Shown here piece by piece: positions 7,126-14,179 of a DNA stretch of 16,961 bases. Origin of the DNA: Bdellovibrionales bacterium (GTDB taxonomy: Bacteria > Bdellovibrionota > Bdellovibrionia > Bdellovibrionales > UBA1609); NCBI GenBank assembly GCA_020435085.1, contig JAGRAB010000001.1, forward strand, positions 1 to 16,961, read 5' to 3'. Both the position numbers and the translations under genes were made by a program. The notes under the pieces were generated by a model. The model saw nothing but the letters and a program-made list of their open reading frames with translations, searched no databases and was not told where the DNA came from. Numbering within the stretch: the stretch's first letter is position 1; every line of letters starts with the position of its first letter.

Positions 7126-8001
7126 TCAAGTACTTTCATCCCATAAACTCAAAAAAGATTGTGCAGGGAGACTGGGAAGTTCTGATTTTCTTTTGATAAT
7201 CATTAAATCCCATTCCAATTTCTTTTTTGGGTATAAATCGACAAATTGACCTGAGGACAGCTCTTTTTTAACCATAAACTCAGGCATAATTGAAACGCCT
7301 TTACCCAACTTCACCAATTGTTTATGCAGGTGAATACTGTTAGACGAAAATGTAATGCGCGTCTCTGGAAATGTTTTACGCATAAGTTCCACCGTTGGAA
7401 ATTTATGCGTCGACAAATCATCGATTTCTCTTGATCCAATAAAAGATTGTATGACTTTTTTATTTTTAGCTTCTGATGCCTTTACAACAAGTCGGAATCG
7501 AAATGGAATGGACTTCACAACCTCTAAGTCAGCAAGAATATTGGGCGCGTAAAAGAAACAGCCTAATTCAAGTTGCCCTTCTGAAATCATATTGAGAAGT
7601 TGAGTTTGGGTCGTTGTATAGACATTAAAATTGAGATTCGGAAATTGATCGATCAACTTTGCAAACACCGGAGCAAACAGACCATTGATAATTGGCTCAG
7701 CTGCACCCAAATTAAAAACACCCTTAATTTCAAGTGGGTTTTCTGAGATTTGCTGAATCTTTCCGATTTCCTTAAAGACCACTTGGCAATGTCGAAATAT
7801 GAGCTGTCCATAGTCTGTGAGGCTTTTGCTACGCCCTTTTTTCCAAAACAAAGGCTGACCAAGGTTTTCCTCTAGGCTTTTGAGCATTTTACTGACAACA
7901 GGTTGCTGGACACAAAGACGATGAGCCGCTTGAGCCACTCCTCCCTCTAAAACAGTGTAATAAAAATACTTTAAGTGATTCAGTTCTAAATCATTGCCCA
8001 T
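7126..8001 (-). CDS. LysR-family transcriptional regulator
   Basis: The 291-residue protein has the N-terminal LysR winged helix-turn-helix (LNHLKYFYYTVLEGG, then AAHRL, QQPVVSKMLKSLE and LFWKKGR, within the first 65 residues) and a periplasmic-binding-protein-like effector domain to the end. The HTH wording is close to the NhaR subgroup, but the rest does not let me name a target. The frame extends to an ATG at 8010, but that codon lies inside the apparent -10 box, so the ATG at 8001 is the likely start. LysR regulators often control the divergent neighbour, here the small exported protein at 8105; this is inference. No effector or binding motif could be assigned. Confidence 0.88.
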   Translation of the reverse strand: MGNDLELNHLKYFYYTVLEGGVAQAAHRLCVQQPVVSKMLKSLEENLGQPLFWKKGRSKSLTDYGQLIFRHCQVVFKEIGKIQQISENPLEIKGVFNLGAAEPIINGLFAPVFAKLIDQFPNLNFNVYTTTQTQLLNMISEGQLELGCFFYAPNILADLEVVKSIPFRFRLVVKASEAKNKKVIQSFIGSREIDDLSTHKFPTVELMRKTFPETRITFSSNSIHLHKQLVKLGKGVSIMPEFMVKKELSSGQFVDLYPKKKLEWDLMIIKRKSELPSLPAQSFLSLWDEST

Positions 8002-8007
8002 AGCAAG

Positions 8008-8036
8008 CATATAAAAAAGGAATGTTTTTAAGTCAA
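8008..8036 (-). promoter_or_regulatory. Sigma70-type promoter of the LysR gene, predicting a leaderless mRNA
   Basis: On the minus strand TTGACT (8031-8036) and TATATG (8008-8013) are separated by exactly 17 bp, a near-consensus promoter. A start point 7 nt past the -10 falls at 8001, which is the A of the start codon ATGGGC. No Shine-Dalgarno is present between promoter and ATG. Both facts fit a leaderless transcript. Confidence 0.6.
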
Positions 8037-8071
8037 TATATCTATTTTTCTTTTGAGAGAAGTTTCTTTAA

Positions 8072-8096
8072 TCTCCCGAAACAAATAAACGGGAGG
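8072..8096 (+). promoter_or_regulatory. Hairpin that hides the ribosome binding site of the 8105 gene
   Basis: CTCCCG (8073-8078) is perfectly complementary to CGGGAG (8090-8095), with an 11-nt A-rich loop and one more U-G pair at the base. The 3' arm overlaps the Shine-Dalgarno GGGAGG (8091-8096) of the downstream TTG-start gene. In the mRNA this stem would block ribosome access unless it is melted or bound by a factor. Confidence 0.5.
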
Positions 8097-8104
8097 AAAA
8101 GAAA

Positions 8105-8527
8105 TTGAATACAGTTAAATTCATCGTTTTTATTTTTGGGTTTTTACTCATGCCCATTGTTGGGTATGCCAGCGGGTGTGACTGGCGTGATGTCGAATAT
8201 GTAAAAAATGGTACTCCTCTCAAAACCATCGTTGTCGCTGGTCATTTTGAATGTTGGGATATTTCAAGAAATCATGAAACTTGGCTTTGTCGCTTTAAGA
8301 TAGAAAAAAGTTCAGAAGTTTTTGAACTCCCCAGTTATGCATTTATCAAAAAAAGTGACTTGCCTCCTCAAAATATCAATATTCAACTCCCTACAGATGT
8401 CTTTGCGGCCACAGAATATTTTCCATCATGCAATTCTGGTGGCTCCACTGGAACCCTATTCACATTTAACTTTAACGGACAAGACTATCGCTATTTTAAA
8501 GCTGGCCTCTTACGAACTTGGGTATAA
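8105..8527 (+). CDS. Small exported protein of unknown function
   Basis: The 140-residue product has a clear signal peptide: Lys at 5, a hydrophobic core at about 7-20, and a likely cleavage after YAS near residue 23. The mature part has four cysteines (residues 25, 50, 62 and 109), suggesting disulfides in the periplasm. I do not recognise a domain. The start is a TTG at 8105, chosen because GGGAGGA lies about 7 nt upstream and the signal peptide begins there. That ribosome binding site is sequestered in a hairpin. The gene is divergent from a LysR regulator, which is its most likely controller by position. It has no obvious operon partner downstream. Confidence 0.75.
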   Translation: MNTVKFIVFIFGFLLMPIVGYASGCDWRDVEYVKNGTPLKTIVVAGHFECWDISRNHETWLCRFKIEKSSEVFELPSYAFIKKSDLPPQNINIQLPTDVFAATEYFPSCNSGGSTGTLFTFNFNGQDYRYFKAGLLRTWV

Positions 8528-8634
8528 AACAATGAATAATTCCATTTTCTTAACTGAAGAAATTTTATTTTATTTGCCCGAGATAGACACCCCCTTTAGT
8601 TTTTTTGAATCTCATCAGGTCGAAAAATAAATCT

Positions 8635-9309
8635 TTATTTTAAAAACTGGGCGGCACGAGAAAGAACTTCAAAGGGAATTTCGTGACCCCCTCGAAAGTC
8701 ATGCCACTCCACATTGGCTCCTAATGAACGCAATTGATCTCGTAATTTTTCAGCACCACGAAGAGGTAAAATTTCATCTTGCATACCGTGACTTTGATAC
8801 ACACGAAGGCCTTTAAACCCCATCTGGTCGGATGAAAAACCTTTTTTATCAACAAGAGCTCCAGAAAAAATAAATAACCCTTTTGGGGTTTGAGGAAGTT
8901 GCCTCACAATATCAACCGCCATCATTGAGCCTTGTGAAAACCCACCTAAAAAATCAGTTTGTGGGTTGAAGTGAATTTCTTGTAAAAACCGAAGAGCTTT
9001 TTGAACGGCCTCATCCATGCCAGCTGGGCGCACATCCACATAGTCCACACCGCCTCCGCTTTGCAAAGCTCTTTCCAAAGCTTCTGTATCAAGTGGAAAC
9101 CAAGCTCTCCCAAAAAACCCCGGGCCAATGGGAACCTCCAAAGGACCATTCGGAAAATACCAATCCAACTGGCTTTGAGGATCCATCATTTGGTTAAGAT
9201 CAAATAAGTCATAGGCATTGGCTCCGAACCCATGAAAAATCACAGCTTTCGCACTTTCATTCTTTGTGGAGGGACGATGAAGGGCTTTGAGTGGGCCAAA
9301 TGCATTCAT
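8635..9309 (-). CDS. Alpha/beta-hydrolase, carboxylesterase/phospholipase family (Abhydrolase_2)
   Basis: The product of about 224 residues is a compact serine hydrolase. Counting from the upstream ATG at 9330, the oxyanion region is HGFGAN (33-38), the nucleophile elbow is GFSQGS (Ser132), the acid is in HGMQDEILP (Asp185) and the base is in RGGHEIP (His216). This pattern, including RVYQSHG before the Asp and GGHEIP after it, is that of carboxylesterase/lysophospholipase-like enzymes acting on short acyl esters; the substrate is not predictable. Two starts are possible: ATG 9330, with AAGGAG rather far upstream, or ATG 9309 ([10 protein letters not shown]), with AAGAG 8 nt upstream; the second looks more natural. 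It is divergent from purT. Confidence 0.87.
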   Translation of the reverse strand: MNAFGPLKALHRPSTKNESAKAVIFHGFGANAYDLFDLNQMMDPQSQLDWYFPNGPLEVPIGPGFFGRAWFPLDTEALERALQSGGGVDYVDVRPAGMDEAVQKALRFLQEIHFNPQTDFLGGFSQGSMMAVDIVRQLPQTPKGLFIFSGALVDKKGFSSDQMGFKGLRVYQSHGMQDEILPLRGAEKLRDQLRSLGANVEWHDFRGGHEIPFEVLSRAAQFLK

Positions 9310-9333
9310 TTTATTTGCTCTTGAAGTCATGAC

Positions 9334-9364
9334 TGGCTTTGTATCTCTCCTTCAGGTAAAAGCC
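9334..9364. repeat. Inverted repeat between the divergent esterase and purT genes
   Basis: TGGCTTT (9334-9340) and AAAGCCA (9358-9364) form a perfect 7-bp inverted repeat with an 18-bp spacer. It lies in the only non-coding space between the two divergent genes. It could be an operator. In the minus-strand mRNA it could form a hairpin whose loop carries the AAGGAG sequence. Confidence 0.35.
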
Positions 9365-9385
9365 AACTTAAAAAGGGAGTGGGTT

Positions 9386-10546
9386 TTGAAAGCTGTTGAA
9401 ACAATTATGATCTTGGGCTCTGGAGAGCTCGGCAAAGAGGTGGCTATTTCTGCCCAACGCTTAGGACAAAAAGTCATTGCCGTTGATAACTATGAAAACG
9501 CGCCAGCAATGCAAGTGGCCGATGCCTTTGAAGTAATTGATATGCTCAACGGCGATGAACTCGCCCGTATCGTTGAAAAACATCAACCAGATATTCTTGT
9601 CCCAGAGGTTGAGGCGATACGAACAACCAAATTAAAAGATTTTGAAAAATCAGGTATTCAGGTCGTGCCCACGGCAAAAGCCACCCACATCACAATGAAC
9701 CGCGATGTCGTTCGCGACCTGGCTTCACAAAAATTAAAATTGAAAACCGCCAAGTACGAATACGCAGAAAGCTTTGATCAACTCACTTCTGCCTGCTCGC
9801 GTATTGGATTTCCATGTGTGATTAAACCCATTATGTCGTCTTCCGGAAAAGGCCAAAGCATTGTCAAAAAATCAAGTGAATTGCAAAAAGCATGGGACTA
9901 TGCCATTAAGGGTGCTCGTGGAGACTCTCATAAAATCATCGTGGAAGAGTTTATTAAATTTCATCTTGAAATTACATTACTCACAGTGAAACAAAAAAAA
10001 GGACCAACGCTTTTTATAGACCCTATTGGTCACAGGCAAGAGCATGGCGATTACCGAGAGTCTTGGATGCCAGCTGCCCTGACTCACCACCAACTTCGAA
10101 GAGCAAAGCAAATGGCCAAAAAAATAACTGACGACCTTGGTGGAACTGGTGTTTTTGGAGTAGAATTTTTCATTACAAAAAATGACGTGTATTTTTCAGA
10201 GCTCTCGCCTCGTCCTCATGATACGGGCATGGTGACTCTCACCTCACAAGATCTTTCACAATTTGATTTACATGTGCGTGCTATTCTTGGGCTTCCCATT
10301 CCAAAGATAAATACCTATGGCCCCTCTGCCTCAGCGGTGATTTTATCAAAGAAGGAGCCTCAACCTGTGAAAGGTTATTCTGGCCTGAAAAATGCCATGG
10401 CCATCAAAAATGTCGACCTTCGTATTTTCGGAAAAGAAATGCATAGAAAAAACCGTCGAATGGGTATTGCACTGGCCAAAGCCACCTCAGTCAAAGCCGC
10501 TGTTCGCATCGCAAAAAAAGCAGCAAGCTATATTGTAGTAAAATAA
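9386..10546 (+). CDS. purT: Formate-dependent phosphoribosylglycinamide formyltransferase (GAR transformylase 2)
   Basis: PurT makes formyl-GAR from GAR, formate and ATP, the third step of purine synthesis, without folate. The 386-residue protein is an ATP-grasp enzyme with a PurT-type start: [13 protein letters not shown] at 9-21, VPEVEAIRT at 72-80, the ATP-grasp loop [18 protein letters not shown] at 141-158, [11 protein letters not shown] at 187-197, and the family signature [11 protein letters not shown] at 274-284. Length matches E. coli PurT (392). The frame is open upstream to 9287, overlapping the esterase gene. TTG at 9386 is chosen because GGGAG lies about 6 nt before it and the protein then begins just ahead of the first Rossmann strand. 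Formate must come from elsewhere; no formate gene is adjacent. Confidence 0.93.
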   Translation: MKAVETIMILGSGELGKEVAISAQRLGQKVIAVDNYENAPAMQVADAFEVIDMLNGDELARIVEKHQPDILVPEVEAIRTTKLKDFEKSGIQVVPTAKATHITMNRDVVRDLASQKLKLKTAKYEYAESFDQLTSACSRIGFPCVIKPIMSSSGKGQSIVKKSSELQKAWDYAIKGARGDSHKIIVEEFIKFHLEITLLTVKQKKGPTLFIDPIGHRQEHGDYRESWMPAALTHHQLRRAKQMAKKITDDLGGTGVFGVEFFITKNDVYFSELSPRPHDTGMVTLTSQDLSQFDLHVRAILGLPIPKINTYGPSASAVILSKKEPQPVKGYSGLKNAMAIKNVDLRIFGKEMHRKNRRMGIALAKATSVKAAVRIAKKAASYIVVK

Positions 10547-10578
10547 CTGCCTCACTATGAAACGTCTCATTTGAAAAC

Positions 10579-10608
10579 ACTCAAATTATTTTGTTTATTG
10601 AGTTTTTT
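10579..10608 (+). terminator. Possible weak terminator after purT
   Basis: ACTCAA (10579-10584) pairs with TTGAGT (10598-10603) and is followed by a run of six T (10603-10608). The stem is AT-rich and the loop is long, so this is a weak candidate. It overlaps a perfect TTGACA (10607-10612) that may belong to a promoter for the downstream small gene. Confidence 0.3.
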
Positions 10609-10731
10609 GACAGATGTTTCATTAATGAACAATTTAAAAAATCCTTTCTCAATTATTTCAGTTATTTAATTCGTGAACAATTATTGCATCATTTGTAAAC
10701 ATCGGGACGATATTAACGAAGAAGGGAATCT

Positions 10732-10917
10732 ATGTTGGAGAAGACAATGTACGAATTAAAACCATTTTTATGTTTAGCCGCAGCCGCTTATCTTTTTCAA
10801 AGTCAATACATGCAAACGGGCGGAGCTCCATTTGCAAAGGTATCAGCCATTATTTTAATGGTTTGTTCCATAATGATTTTATATATGCGCGGACATTATC
10901 GAGGCTACTTTAAATAA
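10732..10917 (+). CDS. Small membrane protein of unknown function (61 aa)
   Basis: The 61-residue product has two hydrophobic segments, about residues 11-22 and 35-51, joined by a short polar loop (MQTGGAPFAK), and ends in a basic aromatic tail (RGHYRGYFK). That suggests a two-pass inner-membrane miniprotein with a cytoplasmic C-terminus. No family is recognised. The start at 10732 has AAGGGA 6 nt upstream; a second ATG at 10747 also has a GGAGA ahead of it, so an internal start is possible. The 185-bp AT-rich upstream region holds TTGACA at 10607 and two copies of TGAACAATT (near 10627 and 10673), so the gene may have its own promoter. The next gene starts 64 bp later. Confidence 0.65.
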   Translation: MLEKTMYELKPFLCLAAAAYLFQSQYMQTGGAPFAKVSAIILMVCSIMILYMRGHYRGYFK

Positions 10918-10981
10918 ACAAAATTTCTTCCGATACTTAATAAATATACAACTTCACTGAAAATCAATTTTGGGGTCGGCA

Positions 10982-12085
10982 ATGCCGTTGGCAGAAGTAA
11001 ATTTTAAAACACTCCCCACCCTTCTTAAACAAAAAAAAGTTCTTATCCCAACACTGATGTTTCTATGTGGTTTTCTTTTTGATATCGTCACACTTGCAAG
11101 AATTGATCAAGTTGGAACAATACTTCAACAACTCGCCTATATACTGATTGCAACAGGATTACTTGCTTCTCTCTTCTTAAAACCTGAATGGAAAATTCCG
11201 AATTCACCTAAGACAGAAAAGTTATTGAGTTATCGCATGGCAGCCCTTCACTTTCTCTATGGAGCTTTACTCAGTTCATATACTATTTTTTATTTTAAAA
11301 GTGCTTCATTCTCAGTTTCTTTTTTCTTTTTACTAATCATTGCAGTTCTACTTGTGGCCAATGAATTTCCTCATTTTCATAATTTAGGCTTAGGGATCAA
11401 GTCATCTCTTTTAAGCCTTGTGACTCTCTCTTTTATCTCATATGTTTTACCCATTATTTTTGGCAATATTGGCCCATGGATTTTTATTCTCTCAATCATT
11501 ACTAGTTGCATTTACGTAGCCTTGTTTATTCACGCTCTCAAGAAAAAAGGCATTGATGAAAAAATCACTCAAAAACATGCTCTCTATCCAATGGTCTCTG
11601 TTATTTTTCTTTTTCTGCTTTGCTACTTTTTTAAAATTCTGCCCCCCGTTCCCCTCTCTCTTCAATACGTTGGTGTTTATCATACTGTTGAAAAGACCTC
11701 TGAAGGAAAATACAAACTTGGCCACTATCAGCCTTGGTGGAATTTTTGGAGCCATGGGGATCAATCCTTTGATGCTCAAGCAAACGACAAAATTATTATT
11801 TTCTTCCGACTCTTTGCTCCAAGCCACTTTTCTGAAGAAATTCAACTTATTTGGAGTTTAAAAAACCCCAATGGCGATTGGGAAATTCAAGATAAAATTC
11901 CTATTTCTATCTCTGGCGGAAGAGATGAGGGGTTTCGGGGTTATGGTGTTAAATCAAATTTCTCAGAAGGTTCTTGGCGCACACAAGTTGTGACTTCTGA
12001 TGAGAGAGAAATTGGTCGTATTTCATTTTCAGTAACAAAAGCTTCTGATAGTGATACTCGAGAAATTAAATATGACTTTCACTAA
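10982..12085 (+). CDS. Seven-TM membrane protein with C-terminal DUF2914 domain
   Basis: The 367-residue protein has about seven hydrophobic segments in its first 220 residues, joined by short loops, and a soluble C-terminal domain of about 140 residues. That domain has the DUF2914 pattern: paired Trp residues in YQPWWNFWS, then SLKNPNGDWEIQDKIPI, ISGGRDEGFRGYGVKS, GSWRTQVVT and IGRISFSV. DUF2914 has no established function; its beta-rich look suggests a ligand- or partner-binding module outside the membrane. The start at ATG 10982 is preferred over the in-frame TTG at 10970 because GGGGT lies 5 nt before it. The stop codon overlaps the convergent nitroreductase stop, so transcripts would be antisense at their ends. 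Confidence 0.8.
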   Translation: MPLAEVNFKTLPTLLKQKKVLIPTLMFLCGFLFDIVTLARIDQVGTILQQLAYILIATGLLASLFLKPEWKIPNSPKTEKLLSYRMAALHFLYGALLSSYTIFYFKSASFSVSFFFLLIIAVLLVANEFPHFHNLGLGIKSSLLSLVTLSFISYVLPIIFGNIGPWIFILSIITSCIYVALFIHALKKKGIDEKITQKHALYPMVSVIFLFLLCYFFKILPPVPLSLQYVGVYHTVEKTSEGKYKLGHYQPWWNFWSHGDQSFDAQANDKIIIFFRLFAPSHFSEEIQLIWSLKNPNGDWEIQDKIPISISGGRDEGFRGYGVKSNFSEGSWRTQVVTSDEREIGRISFSVTKASDSDTREIKYDFH

Positions 12086-12654
12086 ATATATTTTATAGCA
12101 ACATCTTGAAGTTTTGGCCGAGGTGTTGAGCGTGGGATCGACGGCGGATAACCAATAAATAAAGCTCCAACTAATTCCACTTCGTGAGGATTGATATCTA
12201 AAATTTCATATGTTTGCTCATGATGAGTAAACCGCCCTGTGCTCCATTTACTTCCAATTCCTTTTGACCATAAGTAAAGACTTATATTTTGAATGGCACA
12301 AGCCATGCTGGCATAGTCTTCCCGAGCTTGCACAAGATCCTCAGATTTTTTTATTCCTAAGCCAATCATATGAGACATTGAATTTAATTTTTTTTGAAGA
12401 TTCTGTCTTTTTGCTTCCGTAAACTCCAAGCCCATTTTCTTTTGATTCAACTCTAAGGCAAGAGAAATCATTTTTTGTCGTGTCACTGGACCCATATCAT
12501 AAAAGACCCATGGAAATGTCATCTTATGATTCGGTGCCCACAGACCCAGATCTAAGGCGGTATCTACAACATGTTGCTCTACTTTTTGATTCTCTAAGTA
12601 TTCGTGTATTGTTCTTCGTGTTTTAATTATTTCTTCAATATCTACTTTGGTCAT
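12082..12654 (-). CDS. Nitroreductase-family flavoprotein (YdjA-like)
   Basis: The 190-residue protein is a small FMN-dependent nitroreductase-fold enzyme. It shows RRTIHEY at 13-19 (FMN phosphate contact), APNHKMTFPWVF at about 40-51, EDYASMACAIQNISLYLW followed by GIGSKWSTG (about 112-140), and a closing VGALFIGYP. These features, including the short length and the KWSTG after the long helix, match the YdjA subgroup, whose members use NAD(P)H and have poorly known physiological substrates. The Shine-Dalgarno GGTGGAGAG lies about 5 nt before the ATG and overlaps an ACCTAGGT palindrome, which may be an operator. It is divergent from the M15 peptidase lipoprotein. Confidence 0.88.
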   Translation of the reverse strand: MTKVDIEEIIKTRRTIHEYLENQKVEQHVVDTALDLGLWAPNHKMTFPWVFYDMGPVTRQKMISLALELNQKKMGLEFTEAKRQNLQKKLNSMSHMIGLGIKKSEDLVQAREDYASMACAIQNISLYLWSKGIGSKWSTGRFTHHEQTYEILDINPHEVELVGALFIGYPPSIPRSTPRPKLQDVAIKYI

Positions 12655-12665
12655 ACAAGCTCTCC

Positions 12666-12682
12666 ACCTAGGTCTAATTTTA
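12666..12682 (-). promoter_or_regulatory. TTAGACCTAGGT box overlapping the predicted start region of the nitroreductase mRNA
   Basis: On the minus strand TTAGACCTAGGT (12666-12677) is identical to 12 bases at 6260-6271. It abuts a -10-like TAAAAT (12677-12682) and runs into the nitroreductase Shine-Dalgarno. A protein bound here would cover the transcription start and ribosome binding site, which fits repression. The -35 is not clear. Confidence 0.4.
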
Positions 12683-12729
12683 AAGAAAAATATCTCTGCT
12701 GAAACGCATTTTCAATAAAATAGTTAATT

Positions 12730-13764
12730 ATGACAAAATCAATATTTACTTTTATTATCGCCGTTTCTTTTTTATTAACAGCCTGTGGTTCCAATAAAAA
12801 CTCCACATCTTCTTCTGTTCAAACAGATAATCCTTCTGAACCAAAATCTCCACCCACTGACGGAGATGGCTCAGACAATAAGAACGCATTGAAAGTTTGT
12901 TTTTCTGAAACGTCTGAAGGAACAACCTGTTTTAAAACTTTTGATCTCAATGACGTCAACAATGCAGAAAAAAAATATGCTTATATGGATTCTTTTAATG
13001 ATCCAAAATTTCCAAAAGGTCTTGATAAATGGCAATACAGGAGCCCTATCAATCTCCTTTTTCATCCCGAGCACCCAACAACTGCCAAACTTTCTGAAAA
13101 TTTTATGAGATATGAATTAATGGATGCTAACTCCACCCGTGGGCATTACGGTCTTTTTTCACCTCTTGCTCTTGAGCGTATTCAACAACTTCGTAATTAT
13201 TTTGGTAAAACCATGATTATCAACAGTGGTTACCGGAGCCCCGCGTACAATGCTTCTTTAAGTGGTGCTGCTCAATTTTCACGACATACTTTTGGGGATG
13301 CTATTGATTTTAAAATTCCTGGAGTCTCTTTTTCTACAATTGCTAAGAAATGTTTAGATATGGGAGCTGCATACTATCAAATTTATCAAGCTCACGTTCA
13401 TTGTGACTGGCGGACACAACCATTAAATGAAACTATCTTTGGAAAAGACTTACGCCCCACTTTTCATCAACAATCTTTTAATGATATTACAAAAGTACTT
13501 TCACAAAATATCGTAATCATCGCTTCAAAAACAAGCAGTATCAGCCCATTTTCTTTACGATCAAATATTCGATTGAGTGCTGAGTTTATTGAACAAGAAG
13601 ATGCTGGTGAACTGATGTATGAATGGGATATAGTGAGCAATGGCAAGACCATAGCAACATCCAATAAAGAACAACCCTTATTTCAACTAAAAAAGGGAGC
13701 TTATCAAATTTTTGTCAAAATTGGTGGAAGCCTCTCTCAGCAATCAACATTAACTGTTCAGTAA
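12730..13764 (+). CDS. Peptidase M15-family lipoprotein (D-Ala-D-Ala carboxypeptidase-like)
   Basis: The 344-residue product has a lipoprotein signal with the lipobox LTAC (Cys19) and a Ser/Asp/Pro-rich linker to about residue 50. Its M15 peptidase domain spans about 140-230: NSGYRSPAYN, then SRHTFGDAIDF, then HVHCDW. These give the zinc ligands His186, Asp193 and His224. Such enzymes cut peptide stems of peptidoglycan. The C-terminal 80-90 residues look like a beta-sandwich (Ig/PKD-like) domain. No Shine-Dalgarno precedes the ATG; a -10-like TAAAAT (12716-12721) ends 8 nt before it, so the mRNA may be leaderless or nearly so. It is divergent from the nitroreductase. A role in remodelling its own wall or that of another cell is inferred. 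Confidence 0.88.
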   Translation: MTKSIFTFIIAVSFLLTACGSNKNSTSSSVQTDNPSEPKSPPTDGDGSDNKNALKVCFSETSEGTTCFKTFDLNDVNNAEKKYAYMDSFNDPKFPKGLDKWQYRSPINLLFHPEHPTTAKLSENFMRYELMDANSTRGHYGLFSPLALERIQQLRNYFGKTMIINSGYRSPAYNASLSGAAQFSRHTFGDAIDFKIPGVSFSTIAKKCLDMGAAYYQIYQAHVHCDWRTQPLNETIFGKDLRPTFHQQSFNDITKVLSQNIVIIASKTSSISPFSLRSNIRLSAEFIEQEDAGELMYEWDIVSNGKTIATSNKEQPLFQLKKGAYQIFVKIGGSLSQQSTLTVQ

Positions 13765-13830
13765 AAGTGAGCCTTTCAAGAAAATCCAGACTCATTAAAA
13801 ATTTACTTAATTGATTCATAGCGTCCGATG

Positions 13831-13836
13831 TAAAAT
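13831..13836 (+). promoter_or_regulatory. Possible -10 box of hspQ, very close to its start codon
   Basis: TAAAAT ends 5 nt before the hspQ ATG, and there is no Shine-Dalgarno. A 17-bp spacing gives only TAATTG as a -35 (13808-13813), so the promoter is weakly supported. If it is real, transcription would start at or within the ATG. Confidence 0.3.
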
Positions 13837-13841
13837 GAATT

Positions 13842-14168
13842 ATGTCTTCTCATATATCGCACCCATCATTAATAAAGTTCTCTCCAGGACAATTAATTGT
13901 TCACAAAAAATATGGCTATCGCGGCGTTATTATAGAAGTTGATGATCGGTTTTCTGGTACCGAGGAGATGTATAAAGACACAACAAATGACTATCCATCA
14001 AAAGATCAAGCTTGGTATCATGTTCTTGTCGACGGCTCTGATTATGTCACTTACGTTGCTGAAAGTTTATTAGAGTTAGATCCATCACAAGAACCTATTA
14101 ATCACCCCCAATTGACTCAAGTCTTTCAAGGGTTTGAAGGTGGTAAATATTTACGTCAACTTCACTAA
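13842..14168 (+). CDS. hspQ: HspQ/YccV-family heat-shock protein
   Basis: The 108-residue protein is almost entirely the HspQ domain (hemimethylated-DNA-binding/YccV-like fold). Diagnostic stretches are FSPGQLIVHKKYGYRGVIIEVDD near residues 13-35 (Gly-Tyr-Arg-Gly-Val core), GTEEMYKD, and KDQAWYHVLVDGS followed by TYVAESLLELD. In enterobacteria HspQ binds DnaA and is a specificity factor for the Lon protease; which role holds here is unknown. It is followed after 11 bp by a protein tyrosine phosphatase gene and then acuI, probably as one transcript. No Shine-Dalgarno is visible before the ATG. Confidence 0.9.
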   Translation: MSSHISHPSLIKFSPGQLIVHKKYGYRGVIIEVDDRFSGTEEMYKDTTNDYPSKDQAWYHVLVDGSDYVTYVAESLLELDPSQEPINHPQLTQVFQGFEGGKYLRQLH

Positions 14169-14179
14169 AAGAGCTAAGT

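Noticed and set aside
8532..8630. 32-codon ORF after the 8105 gene (ATG 8532 to TAA 8630)
   Set aside because: No Shine-Dalgarno, no recognisable features, and it simply fills the short space to the convergent esterase gene; not supportable as a gene.
9287..9385. Longer purT reading frame beginning at ATG 9287
   Set aside because: It would overlap the 5' part of the divergent esterase gene and add residues unlike PurT; the SD-supported TTG at 9386 fits the family's length better.
11492..11861. ORFs of about 100 codons on both strands inside the DUF2914 gene
   Set aside because: They lie wholly within a convincing membrane-protein frame, have no ribosome sites and no recognisable domains.
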